Positions 48,531 to 60,239 of a DNA stretch of 64,000 bases are shown here, one piece after another. The position numbers and the translations under genes were made by a program. The notes under the pieces are model-generated. The model saw nothing but the letters and a program-made list of their open reading frames with translations. It had not been told where the DNA came from and did no database searches. The DNA lies in NCBI GenBank assembly GCA_028023455.1, contig JAQFVV010000112.1, positions 744,001 through 808,000 on the forward strand, read 5' to 3'. The DNA is from Epiperipatus broadwayi. Taxonomy: Eukaryota > Onychophora > Udeonychophora > Euonychophora > Peripatidae. Numbering within the stretch: position 1 is the stretch's first letter; the number at the start of each line of letters is the position of its first letter.

Positions 48531-49529
48531 TAATTTTATAAAATCACAATGTAAATATGATATAAACATGCTTAACCCATAAATATAATGTGTGTACATA
48601 TGTACATATTGCATAACCATGTGTGAACAAAAAATTACATTCAGGCTTATGAATTTGTAACTTTTTTTCTTATTTTTTTAAATTACAGATTAGTGAAACT
48701 ATGGGGGATATGGATCCAGCAATATCGAGAATGCTATTATTCTTTTTTTTTTTTCAAATTATATTCCTACAGAATTATTAAAGAAACAACTACTAAAACG
48801 ATTTTGTACATTCCATTTATTTTTTCTTCCACATCATATCCTTGTGTTCAACTACTTTTCCTATTCTCTGCTTCATACATCCTCCTTACTCTGCATGGGT
48901 CATTATTAACTTGCTATTCTTTCATTTTCTACATTACACAATAGTGACACTTATAATCTTAGATGATAAATTAAGGAAAGCCTTTAGGATTTCCAGCCAG
49001 TGTTCATAGACCCTGTTATCATATGGAATTGTAATTTCATTCCCACCTGATCTACTTTGACAATTTAATGTTTACATAAGTATTTTAATAGAACTGTCAC
49101 TACTACAGTAAAATGAATTAATATATGTAGAATACATATAAAGAGATAGATTAGCAAAATATATGAATTATTGGAGGGAAATGGTTTGCTTTTAAATTAT
49201 CGTCTTTTTTCCTTATCGACTTTTTATTGATTTTGTGCTATTTTCTTTTTTTTTTTTTTGAAAAGCGTTATTAATCAATTCATTTTTAAAAAACCAACAG
49301 TTAGTTTTTAGAGGGTGGAGGAAGATTGGTTTGATTTTTAATTATCATCTTTTATTTTCTTATTATGAGGTGGTTTTTTTTTTTAAAAAAATATTTACGC
49401 TACTGAAATGTTTACATGATAGCGAAAAGTTCTTTCTTTATTTTTTGCCTTTTTCAAAAAGTCTTTATTAAATAGTTCATTTTAAAAATAACATTTTTAG
49501 GGGGATGAGGAATTATGGTTTGTTTGACT
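48531..49529. other. AT-rich DNA; one splice-acceptor-like site
   Basis: Around 48663-48689 a pyrimidine-rich run ends in ATTACAG and is followed by a short plus-strand reading ISETMGDMDPAISRMLLF before T-rich sequence. This resembles an exon start but is too short to support. The rest shows nothing beyond T tracts. Confidence 0.3.
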
Positions 49530-49935
49530 CCAATAGGATATGAGCCTCAAAGCTGTAAGTAACTGGCTTTTGTAGCTGTCCAATCAACTTCCCTTATGCA
49601 GATCCCAGGTACGCTTGCAGAAGTGGCAACAGAATTCCCCAGATCCCGTAGTTGACTAAAACCATGCTCCTCTTGCAAATGCATAGCTTCACATCTAGCA
49701 GAATGTTTGTTCTCTTTTTGGAAAAACACAAAACACAACAGTGTCAACTTTTGTGGTCAGCAATTCACTCCCCTTCAAACAATTTTGAACACTGGCTATG
49801 CCAACATTTTACTGTTCTCGCACAGATTCACGCATAAATGTGTATTTGCACGTGAACTCAGCAGAACTCTGCTGAAAATCCTAACCTTTTCAGGTTGTGT
49901 GCAGTTCCAAATCATAGGGAAGCATGCGTGATGGC
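49530..49935. other. Less AT-rich island of unknown origin
   Basis: This 400 bp stretch is visibly richer in G and C than its surroundings. On the minus strand a 66-codon frame (49547-49747) includes KHSARCEAMHLQEEHGF and SVPGICIREVDW, and on the plus strand two overlapping frames are open. I recognise no family. It could be a processed pseudogene fragment or the body of an unlisted repeat. Confidence 0.3.
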
Positions 49936-50395
49936 CTGACAATTCTTAATATGTAATACTAAATCCACTACGCTTTCTCAAAAATTTTCCACAATGAATT
50001 TTTTGATAGTTTGCATCCTTCAAATATGGCTGCCATCAAATCAGACCCTAACTAGAGTTGAATAGCGCTCATTTGAGGAATATTGTCACAAGTCAATGGG
50101 CATAGTATTTTGTTATGTAATCATAGGATACATCGCCCTCTAAGTGGCCTGTTACAGCTCTAAACAACACTGTTGTAGTGTTAGCCATAAGTTAGGTTGC
50201 TAAAATGGTATATTGATATGCGTTATGTGAAAAACAATGCCATCAAATGGTAGAGTTCAGTATTCATACTATTATCTTTTTTTGTTACAGTTTACTGTAG
50301 ATTTTTTGATTCTGTAAATTTGTGACTGTTTATGGCATTATTATTAGTTATATTTACATGTAATTTAGAAAAAAATTTCTGACTAGTTTACCAAA

Positions 50396-51175
50396 ATGGC
50401 TGAAAAAGTGAGCTGTCTAAGACAGACAAGAAAAATGAAAAGAATTTAAAATTATAAGACCAACTTCTGAAGAAAAAAAAGCGATTGTTTTTTTCCAAAA
50501 ATATGGAATTATACCAAATGTTAAATTATGTGAAAATGGTCATGACATGAAAAAATACATTTATAATTCAGAGAAACAGTGGCGATGCAATTTGAAGAAT
50601 TGTTTGAAAAATATTCCAATCAGAAAAGGTACATGGCTCAAAAGCTCAAAAATTACTTTTGTCACCGCACTTCACTTTATATATAGCTGGTAGAGTCAAT
50701 TCACACCCATAGAATTTTGTGCAGATCAACTGAAAATGGTGGATAAAACAATGGTTGACTGAAACAACTAAGGTGCAAAATCAGAGGCCCTAACCCAATC
50801 ATGGAGATAGATGAAAGTCTGTTTTCCAAATGTAAGAGCAATGCCAGCAGAATACTTCCACAACAGTGGATATTTGGTGGTATATCTACAGACACAGATG
50901 AATGTTTTGTCATAATGATTTGAGATAGAAATGTGTCAACTCTCATGCAGGACATCACAGAAAATGTGCAGGAAGGCTCAACAATTTACAGTGACTGAAA
51001 GGTTGTGGGGTTTAGTTAAATGGCATGATTAAAAACACAGAGGGACAGCATGTCAACACCTGGATTTCTACTTAACTGAATTCATGTGGAGGTGATTATG
51101 CAAAAATGCCCCTTTGGCTTCGATTTTGCAACATACAAGCCAGTTCAATCCATTGCAGTGATGCTATTTGTAAGT
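50396..51175 (+). pseudogene. Merlin-type (IS1595/ISXO2-like) transposase relic
   Basis: Reading across stops from ATG at 50396, the sequence has a zinc-ribbon-like N-terminus (LCENGHDMKKY ... WRCNLKNC), IRKGTWLKSSKITFV, the catalytic-domain start ESLFSKCKSNA with RILPQQWIFGGI, then DRNVSTLMQDI and GSTIYSD, and near the end RLWGLVKWHD and HLDFYLTEFMWR. This order is characteristic of Merlin transposases, which use a DDE-type domain. The part between GSTIYSD and RLWGLVKWHD is much shorter than expected, so the segment with the third catalytic residue appears deleted. At least five stops or frameshifts interrupt it. Such an enzyme would move elements with 8-9 bp duplications, like that at 15929-17205. 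Confidence 0.75.
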
Positions 51176-51890
51176 AATTTTCATTTTGTTTCATACATTT
51201 TGATAAAATTGACTTCATATCTTACATATATCTGATATCCTTAATGATTGTTTTTTTGTTTGTTGATTACTTTTGTAATTTTTTATAGAAATTATACTTA
51301 TTTTCACTAAAAAATATTATACTTATTTCTTATTTTAAAATAATACCTTGGAACACATTTTGATTATGTCACCATTTGCACTTTATGACAGGTTTATTTA
51401 TTGTCTGTTTAATTTAAAAATTAGTTACTTTTTTGTACAGAAATATTTGTGTAATTATTTTAAAAGATTTTTAGTGATTTAAAAGAATTTTAGTCAATTA
51501 TTTATTTATTTATGTACTTTTTTTTTGTTTGTTCCAGGAACGACAAACATGGCACCATCCGATGTCTCAACCACATGTGTTCTTTAGTATTTTTTTTGCT
51601 ATGACATTACCCTGAAGTTGTTTTAGACTAATCTTATTTTCCTTTGTTTCTCTACTTTGATCTTGTTTTAAAAGTTTTAATTTTTTATAAAAAAAAAAAA
51701 TTTTATTAGTAAAGTTAAAGTATAATTTTAAATAATTATTTTAATGTATCTCATGTTTGAGTAAACAAATTAATTCCCTGTCAGTAATATTTTCACATAA
51801 AAACTTAATGAAACCATGATAATTTTATGGAGACCAATAATTGTCATCGAATCATCAGCCTAATACCTAGCAGAAGTCATTACCAATTGG
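51176..51890. other. AT-rich DNA, possibly the 3' part of the Merlin element
   Basis: No gene was recognised. The Merlin relic's terminal inverted repeats were not found on either side by reading. Confidence 0.35.
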
Positions 51891-52499
51891 TAAAGGTTTA
51901 CTTTAGTGGTCACGGCTATGCCCACCATGTTCGCCTTCTATTTTTTTAAAATTAGAATTATTTTTGCTTTGGAAAGTAAACATTTTTACTTTTATTTTGG
52001 ACATTACTTAGTTTTGACAATTTTTTAGATGAATATTACTTAAAACATTTGTATTGATTAATTAAGTGTTGGATTAATTACATATAAAATAAATTGTTCC
52101 CTTCAAAATATCTACATTAATTAAAATAATTACTTTATTTATTTATTTAAAAATTAAGAATTTAAACTATCTACATTTATAACACTTGTTACAAAAAAGA
52201 CAGTGTTATAAGTGTAGATAGTTTAAATTCTTAACTTTCAAATAAATAAAGTAATTATTTTAATTAATGTAGGTATTTTGAAGAGAACAATTCATTTTAT
52301 ATGGAATTAATCCAACATTTAATTTATCGATACAAATGTTTTAAATAATATTCATCTAAGAAATGATCAAAACTAAGTACTGTAATGTAAAAAATGAAAG
52401 TAAAAATGTTTCCTTTGCAAATCAAAAATAATTCTAAATTTAAAAAAATAAAGGGCGAACATGGTGGGTGTGGTCGTGACTGCTAAAGTAAACCTTTAA
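51891..52499. mobile_element. 609 bp fold-back element with ~295 bp arms
   Basis: The left arm starts TAAAGGTTTACTTTAGTGGT and the right arm, on the other strand, starts TTAAAGGTTTACTTTAGCAG. Both continue through 'cccaccatgttcgcc' and 'gaatttaaactatctaca' to a loop of about 15 bases (52187-52201). Nearly the whole element can fold into a single hairpin. There is no coding capacity. Superfamily is unknown because no clear target duplication was read. Confidence 0.85.
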
Positions 52500-52500
52500 C

Positions 52501-52663
52501 TTATATTTAATAATTTTGATAAACACTCATAAATATAAATTATTCAGAAATTTATATTTTATCATTATGCTAAGGATAATATTTGAAAGCTAGCATAATG
52601 ATAAAATATAAATTTTTTAATAATTTATATTTATGAGTGTTTATCAAAATTATTAAATATAAA
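52501..52663. repeat. Second hairpin, ~72 bp arms, next to the LINE 3' end
   Basis: 'ttatatttaataattttgat' continuing to 'tatcattatgcta' (52501-52572) is inverted at 52591-52663, with an 18 bp loop ('aggataatatttgaaagc'). The arms differ by a few bases. It directly abuts both the larger fold-back and the 3' end of the LINE at 52670. Confidence 0.85.
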
Positions 52664-52743
52664 TGTTTTTTTCATTTCACACATAAGCTCATCAATAGTA
52701 GTCTGTCCAATAGACAGGTCCAGAGAGTAGTCACTACATCAGT

Positions 52744-53062
52744 TCATCCATTCTTCCATTCCATTCTCTTCCTTGCCCACTTCCTCAATTCCACATAACT
52801 CCTTTCATCTCGTATATCATCCAATAATGTCAATCTCTTCCGTCCTTTCTTTTTATTTCCACTCACCATTCCTTCCAAAACATCTTTCATTAAACTATAA
52901 TCTTTTCTTAGTATATGTCCAATCCAGTTTCTCTTTCTCTCTTTGATACTTTCAATCAATCTTCTTTCCTCATTAACTCTTTTCAAAACTTCTTCATTTG
53001 TTATTTTATTCACCCAACTGATTTTTTCCATTTTTCTCCATGTCCACATCTCAAAAGCTTCC
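52744..53062 (-). pseudogene. C-terminal domain of the same LINE, separated by a frameshift
   Basis: Downstream of a frameshift near 53060 the frame 52744-53049 continues with FEMWTWRKMEKISWVN, NEEVLKRVNEERRLI, KRNWIGHILRKD and EGMVSGNKKKGRKR. This C-terminal pattern (W-R-x-M...ISW, W-I-G-H-I-L-R) is common in LINE proteins of many invertebrates and belongs to the 631-codon RT frame. Confidence 0.8.
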
Positions 53063-53064
53063 AG

Positions 53065-54960
53065 TCATTTCTTAATTCTATAACTCAATGTCCATGTCTC
53101 ACAACCATACATTAATACACTCCACACATAACATTTAATTAATCTTTTCCTTAATTCTCTTTCCATAGGTCCACAGAATATCTTCTTTCTTTTTACAAAT
53201 GTCACCTTTGCCAATGCTATTCTTCTTTTAACTTCATCTTCACTTCTTCCATCCTCACTCAACCAACAACCCAAATATCTAAATCCCTTCACCTGCTGCA
53301 CCATGTCATCATGGATTCCAATTTGCAGTCTTTTTGCATCTCTCCCTATCCATAAACACTTAGTCTTTTCAATATTAATCTTCATTCCATATGCCATACA
53401 TCCTTCTTCCAATTTATTCAACATATTCTGAAGATCCTTTTCTTCCTCAGCAATAAGAGCCATATCATCTGCAAATCTTATACACTTTATTACTCTCCCT
53501 CCAACATTTGCTCCTCCACAGTCCAAATAATTATTTATCATATCTTCTAAATAAATATTAAACAAAACAGGTGACATACTACATCCTTGCCTAACTCCAC
53601 TTTCTATATTCACTTCATCAGTCTCATTACATCCAAATCTAACTCTTATTCTTTTCTCATTATACATATTCCATATCAATCGTCTTTCTTTCCAGAATAC
53701 TCCTTTATCTCTTAAGATAGACATCAGTCTATTCCAGCTTACTCTATCAAATGCCTTTTCTAAATCTACAAAACATATACCAATTCCTTTATCTTTTTCA
53801 ATATATCTTTCTGCAATTATCCTAACAATACCAATAGCATCTCTTGTGCTTTTCCCTTTCCGAAAACCAAACTGTTCTTCAGCAATATAATAGTCAACCT
53901 TCCCATAAATCCTTTGAGTTAAAATCCTCAATAACACCTTAGAAACATGAGACAATACACTTATTGTCCTATACTCTTCACATTTAACAGCTTTCTTCTT
54001 TTTAGCAATTGGAATCACTATAGTTCTTAAAAAATCTTCAGGCCAAACTCCACTATTATATATCAAATTGCAAAGTCCAACTATTTCCTTCATAGTAAAT
54101 TCTCCCATTTCTCTCAAAAATTCTATAGGTACTGCATCAAATCCAATAGCCTTACCATTCTTCATTTGTGTGATTGCCTTTCCTACTTCATCTGGCAGTA
54201 TGTCCATACCTCTATCGTCCATTGCAACATCTTCTTCATTTTCAAGTTCATAACTAATTAAATTATTTCCTCTACTAAACAGATACCGAATATATTCTTC
54301 CCATCTTTTTAATATATCATTACTATCGGTTAACCTTCTTCCATTCTTATCCGCAATCTCACTTGCTACCCATGTCTTTTTCTCCCAAGAAATACTTTGT
54401 ATTCTATCAAATGCTAGATCATATCTTTTCATCTGTTGAAACCTTTCTATCTCTTTACATTCTTGCTCCAACCACTTTTCTTTTGCTAAATCTGTTTTTC
54501 TTCTTAATTCATTATTAAATTTCCTATATTCCTTTTGCCCTTCCTCAGTATTTACATTCTTCCACCATCTCCGCACTTCCATCTTTTCCAACATACCTTC
54601 AGTTATCCAAGGTCTTTTAGCTTTTCTCGCACGAATAATACCTATTTCATTTTTTGCTATTTTCAAGAATCCCTCTTTAATTCTATTCCAACACTCATCA
54701 GAGCTATTAATATAGTTCCCATCCTGAACAATTCTTTTAAATTCATTTTCACATAAACCAAATTTTCCTTTTTCCATTTGTCTCAATTTATCCAAGTCCC
54801 ATCTTGTGTATCTTTTCCCTCTTTTAATTCTTTTTAAACTTAACTTTAATTTAGCCATCACCAAATTATGATCCGAATCTATATCAGCACCTGACAAAGC
54901 ATGTGAACCCTTAACAGCATTCTTATATCTATTCTGAATCAGTATATAATCAATACACAT
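53065..54960 (-). CDS. LINE endonuclease C-terminus plus reverse transcriptase, 631 codons open
   Basis: The frame starts MCIDYILIQNRYKNAV and includes the endonuclease end with IDSDHNLVMAKLKL (about residue 30), so the N-terminal endonuclease is missing. A charged linker with KRPWITEGMLEKM follows. The RT has NGKAIGFDAVP (about 255), FGFRKGKSTRDAI, CFVDLEKAFDRVSW, GVRQGCSMSPVLFNIYLED and an intact catalytic RFADD near residue 495, then GFRYLGCWLSEDG and YGCETWTL. The start ATG is simply the first Met after truncation and is probably not a native start. The long undamaged frame indicates recent insertion, but without the endonuclease the copy should be immobile by itself. Confidence 0.85.
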   Translation of the reverse strand: MCIDYILIQNRYKNAVKGSHALSGADIDSDHNLVMAKLKLSLKRIKRGKRYTRWDLDKLRQMEKGKFGLCENEFKRIVQDGNYINSSDECWNRIKEGFLKIAKNEIGIIRARKAKRPWITEGMLEKMEVRRWWKNVNTEEGQKEYRKFNNELRRKTDLAKEKWLEQECKEIERFQQMKRYDLAFDRIQSISWEKKTWVASEIADKNGRRLTDSNDILKRWEEYIRYLFSRGNNLISYELENEEDVAMDDRGMDILPDEVGKAITQMKNGKAIGFDAVPIEFLREMGEFTMKEIVGLCNLIYNSGVWPEDFLRTIVIPIAKKKKAVKCEEYRTISVLSHVSKVLLRILTQRIYGKVDYYIAEEQFGFRKGKSTRDAIGIVRIIAERYIEKDKGIGICFVDLEKAFDRVSWNRLMSILRDKGVFWKERRLIWNMYNEKRIRVRFGCNETDEVNIESGVRQGCSMSPVLFNIYLEDMINNYLDCGGANVGGRVIKCIRFADDMALIAEEEKDLQNMLNKLEEGCMAYGMKINIEKTKCLWIGRDAKRLQIGIHDDMVQQVKGFRYLGCWLSEDGRSEDEVKRRIALAKVTFVKRKKIFCGPMERELRKRLIKCYVWSVLMYGCETWTLSYRIKK

Positions 54961-54965
54961 AAGCT

Positions 54966-55559
54966 ATTGTGTTTTAAAAGGAAGAATGAAAGCGATATTG
55001 TGCAAGTAAATTTAATACGAAGGATGGAATTTAATAAATGTGAATATTTTTTATATTATCCATGAATACATCTGTAAAAGAGTTTGTTTAAAGGAGAATG
55101 GCCTGAATGAACATTGTATATTTTTAAAATTGTATGAGGCAAGATGACGAGAAAATGTTTTTTGAATTTTATATTTTAAAAAGATTTTCCTGTTAAAAGA
55201 AAAACAAATGAACTTTACATTTTAAAAGATTTTCCTGTTTAAAAGAGAGATGAATTTTGATATTATTTTAAGATTATGGTTATATTTTTTATGAAACATG
55301 AGTACCTGAATGAAGAGACTGTAAAATATTACCAGAAATTATTTAATCAATAGATGCATGTTGGAAATGAAAAAAATCTTGAATTTTTAAGAAACATTCT
55401 ATGATAAATTATTGCCTTTTAAATATGAGCAAACACCTTTTTGAAAAAAAATATGAATGAAAGTTGTCTGCTGAAAAAAAATCATTAACTAATAAATGGC
55501 CTTATTTTCAAAATGTTTTATAAGTTCTTTCTGATAACAATATTAGTTTTGTCATATAT
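54966..55559. other. AT-rich DNA without recognisable gene
   Basis: No gene was recognised between the LINE truncation point and the solo LTR. Weak local repetition of 'gattttcctgtt' is present at about 55183 and 55230. Confidence 0.45.
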
Positions 55560-58127
55560 TGAAACTAAGATTTGTATTTAAATCTTAGTTTCACCTTGGT
55601 TCTGTCATCATTCTACCTTTCACCCTTTAGTATGGGTTTACATGGATTCTGACCTTGAATATCGGATTAGTGTGTAATAATATACAATATCTGTAAATTG
55701 TTTAAATAAATAATAAAATGTTATATATGCGCACATACTCCGATAGTTTTATTTAAAAATAACACATTGCAAGGTATTATTAAATTGCTGTGCGTAAGTT
55801 GTATAAAGTTAAATAGTCCTATTAATTATTCTGATAGGTTTAAATAATATTTTAAATTATATATATAAAAAAAAATCAATAATTATATTTTAAAACGTAA
55901 AAATATTATTATTTAGGTCAGGTCCAGGTAATACTTAAATTATGAAAATAAATAATTCTCAATTAAAATAAAGTTGCTTTTCAAATTCCCCTGCTAATTA
56001 AAGGCAAGTCATAGCGGGAGGGGGAAAGAGATGACAGAGCTGAAAAGATATTTTAAATATACAGAAACAAAGAAAAGGGTTTGTTAAAAACAACTTTTAT
56101 AAATTACGTCATGTAAAAGGTAAAATTAAAAAAGTGATTAGATTGAAATTCCAACCTATATAACTATTGCATCCGTGACCTAAAGGGATGTATGGCACAG
56201 ACCCGAGAGACAGCTGCATGGATGACATATTGCTTGATAGATCCCAGAGATAAGGAAAAAGAGAATAAAAAGACAACTGATTGTTAAAATAATCAATGAA
56301 AGGCTAGAACCAGAAACGTTAAATCCAATTATGCTGTTTATTATATTTCTTGCGATCCAAATTTTATATCTAGCAATATGCCAAGAGTAGGCGCCATGCG
56401 ACGCTCCTCCGGACTGATAACTATACAATATTAAAATTCCCACGAAAATGTGATAAACCTAGAATTCTGCTACTTCTGTTGAATAAATCTCCTAAATGTA
56501 ACTGCTGTTGAATCAGGAAACTCTGACTCTCCAAACAAGTGTGCACACTTAAATGAACTAAAGGTAACATGATACACAAGAATAAAAATTGTTTTGGAAC
56601 TCTAATTGAACTCTATATTTCTAATATATTAATTTCATTTTCAATTTCTACTATTATGTAATTCTAAAATTAAATATATACCATTTTCTGTAATAATACT
56701 ATTTTATAATGAACCTCATAAGTTAATCTATCTATCATTATTGTACTTGGGTATCCAAATTTTATTGTATTCGTTAAGATTATATTTTATGCCCATGTGG
56801 TTTCCGAGCTGATGTTTTTTTTTATCTAATTAGCGGAAGGGCCACCCTCTTCTGCGAATTTAATATCATAATAGTAAATCATATCGGTTAATAGATTTCA
56901 GCTCGAAAATCATATAATATTTTTAATATGTTTTATAAAGACAAGATCTATATTATTAGTTAGTGTATTTGTTAATGGGCTATCATTCATGTTAGGTTAG
57001 TTAAATCTTAAATAAAGCCATAATGTTAAGAAGAAAGGGTGGGGTTTTTAATGATAGTAAATTAAATACTAGTCATGTGGATATTGGGGATAGATTTATA
57101 TTATCTTGCCAAGCATAGAATAAATAAATGTGTTTGCATTAGAGTTGTGAACTGCACTAGTTATTGATACATGAATTTTTATATCATAGAAAATATAAAA
57201 GAGGTACTGTAAATGTTTTGTTCTTGCACTTAAGGAGCATACAAAATTATAATACCACGGGACCTTGTCACGGCTATGACCTCATACCAATACCACGCTC
57301 GTGACCACTCCTAAGGACTCCGACCCGATGTTTGGCTGACCCTCTTCCTATTCCAATAGTAATTACCTTGTCATGTGGTCGGGGATGGAAAGGCTATGAC
57401 CTCATACCAATACTGCGCTCGTGACATACCTACAGGGCTCCGATCCGATGTTTGATCGTCCCACCAGCCTCCAACATTTCCTCTGCGATTATCCTTTTTA
57501 GAAAGCCGATTCTCTTATAGCTCAGCAGTATCCAGGCTACCGCAGGTCGCTTTAATATTAATTATAAAGTTTGTGCTGGATCTAGCTCCACTCCTCCACA
57601 TCTGTTAATCTTTAGTAAATTATTAGAATAGATATTAATACTATAAAGTAAATAGGATGATAGCTTTGTGAACGAATGCACTCCTCATTAAGATATCATA
57701 GCGTGTCTCGTAACATTTGCCACTTAAACATGAGGCATGGGATCTAATTTATATTGATATCCAGGTAGCGTAATATATTTACCTATGTAAATTAACCGCA
57801 ATTAAATATTTAAATTATTTATATCCATGTCTGTGTCTGCTTAATTTAAATAATAATTAGTATCACTTATATCAATGAATAGTAGAATATAGTAGTAGTC
57901 CGTAAGGTGAAACCATTAGTTAGAGTCTCTTGTTTACCTGACCACCGGGCCTAGAAAATAATGCTATTGTTAGGGTAGATGCATTGTCATGTGGGTTTTG
58001 TTGTGAATAAAATTACTGGGTTCGAATACGGAATCACAGGCCCTGAACCCACCTGTATGCCGCCATTCGAACGTGGTGGTGGAATTTTGCAACATGTTAA
58101 CAAGGCATACGAAATATTACCATTACA
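55560..58127 (+). repeat. Solo LTR of the younger element family
   Basis: The segment starts TGAAACTAAGATTTGTATTT and ends TATTACCATTACA, the reverse complement of the LTRs at 17352-19867 and 21770-24300, with 'tgtttacctgaccaccgggc' at about 57930 as a clear landmark. ATAT lies on both sides (55556-55559 and 58128-58131), a possible 4 bp target duplication. There is no internal region, so recombination between LTRs has removed it. The copy is more diverged and carries an internal tandem duplication ('ctatgacctcataccaatac' at about 57267 and 57393). The frame 56180-56443 lies in it and is not a gene. Confidence 0.85.
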
Positions 58128-60164
58128 ATATTTTACCATGAATTTGGACTAACGTAGATGAATGTATGTGAAAATTATTACCTAATATGAAAAAATTATA
58201 TTAATGAATGTTTTCTTCTGAAATATCTGTTTTACTGGAAATGCTAAGAAAATGGTCTTAGATTGACTATTTATCCAGTATGGATGTACAGTTTAAAGAT
58301 TTAATTTTGCGCTTTACAGAGTTTGTCAGCATGATGGCGGAGAGAGAAGTTTTGTTCAAAATTGTTCCGATTGTCAATAGTAATGGAGCTCTCCTATTTT
58401 TTATTGACAGGTTGGAGGAATGAAAGCAAAAAAAGAACTTTAGTAGCTTTGAATTTATTATTACTTTTCTATTTTTTAGTATTAATATTTTTTCTTAGTA
58501 GGAATAATATTTAGTTAATATATTTTTGTAAATAAACTTAGTTTTAAGATTGAAATAATTTATTGAAAAATAAAAAATAATATATTTCAGAAAATTTAAT
58601 TTTTGAAAAGGTAAAATAAAATATACCTATAACTTATTTTATGTTCCGATGACCAAGAAGATAATGGGGATTGCCATATTTAGTTCCAATAATTGTTGGA
58701 ATTAAAAGTAAATTATTATGAATTTTAATATTTTTATGTATATTTTATTTCATTTATCATATGGCTTGATATTAAAGTCATATGGAGTCATATTTATATG
58801 ATTCAAAGTATATTAATTGTTTTAGGAATGCAATATAGAGGTAGCAATGCCTTGTGGGTTATCTAAAGGTATTTAAGTAATTTTTTATGAATGCATAAAT
58901 ATGCATATTTATTCAATATGATAATGAATTTCTGAGAGTTCATTCTCTGTTTAGATACAATAAAATGAAAATATTGATCTCTAAATTCTTTAGTATTGTA
59001 ATATAAGCGAATGAATATGTGATAACCGATGGATATTTTATTGAAATCATTTGTGTATACAATGTTTTGAACTGTCTTGAATTTAACATATTTATTTTAG
59101 AAATGTAGTTTGGAGATTATTTTATATAACATAGCTAGAATTTCTTTGCATGTCAAGAGAAGTATTCAGAATGTGGAAGATAAAGGATAATATCTGGGAA
59201 ATCCTGGGTTCTAGAGATATTGAGAAAGAATATTATACGTGAATCATATTGTTATGAGTTAAGATTTAAATACAGGTAACAAAGTTCCGTATATTTAGTA
59301 CATGGTAGGTTGTGTTATTTTCATAGTTTAGTAAAAGCTCAGGTAGAAGCCATAACCAAAATTTAGGGTATATGATAAATATGTGACCTTAAGCACTGTA
59401 ACCATGATATTTCATATTCGTTTTTGAGTTATTATTGTATTCATATTCCTCACTATAATCACTATTAATCATCAGTGGATATTACATTCGTAAATGGTAG
59501 TTCAAAAGTTGGTTAGAATAATAATTAGACTGTAGAAAGTTATGAGTGTATGTGGATGCCAGAGGAGAGAACATTTTTTTTATCACAAATGATATTTAAT
59601 TATTTATTGTTTATAGAGAAAGAAGAAAAGGAATGATTTGATATTCCTAGTGATATATAAATAATAGAGATCATTAAATTCAAATATTTAATGCAGATTT
59701 TGTTTGATTGAGAGAGAAAATGATGAAACATAGTATCTGAATGCTGTCATGGTAATAGATTATAAAATGAATAGATACAGCCTGTACAAGCAATAGATAA
59801 TTCTTTAATTTAATTTGAATATTCTATAAGAAAAATGAACTTATAGAAAAGTAAAGTAATAGGGTTATTTTAAAAGTAAATAGTTTTATCAAGTTATGAA
59901 TAAACTTATTTCAGTAACTATATTTTTCTTTTATTTGAATTTGCATTGAAATGTTAAAATATACCTAAAAGATAAAGATAAATACTTTATTGGTATATAA
60001 ACGATACTTAGTCCTTTCAAGATAATAATGCTATATGTTAAATTTTGAATAAGTGCTAATTTTAATTTTAATTTTATAGTTAATAGGCATTACTATAATC
60101 GTAATTTACTTCCGAGAATGTGAAGCATATTATTATTAGTTAAATAAATTCTATTTATTTATTG
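58128..60164. other. AT-rich DNA without recognisable gene
   Basis: No reading frame, hairpin or repeat of note was found in this 2 kb. Confidence 0.5.
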
Positions 60165-60239
60165 TTATTGTTTTATTATGATAATGATAATGAAATATCG
60201 TGGTCGTAATTGTGATAAGACAACAGTATTACTATTGTA

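Larger units (their letters stand above)
52670..54965 (-). mobile_element. Second-family LINE, 5'-truncated, relatively young
   Basis: The element reads on the minus strand from a truncation within the endonuclease C-terminus (54960) through RT and C-terminal domain to a short 3' untranslated region ending near 52670. No poly-A tail is seen; the 3' text next to the hairpin is 'gtgtgaaatgaaaaaaac'. It is unrelated in detail to the RTE-like copies and represents a separate family in the window. Confidence 0.8.

Noticed and set aside
48663-48750. Plus-strand exon start after ATTACAG
   Set aside because: Only about 18 plausible residues follow before homopolymeric T sequence, and there is no donor.
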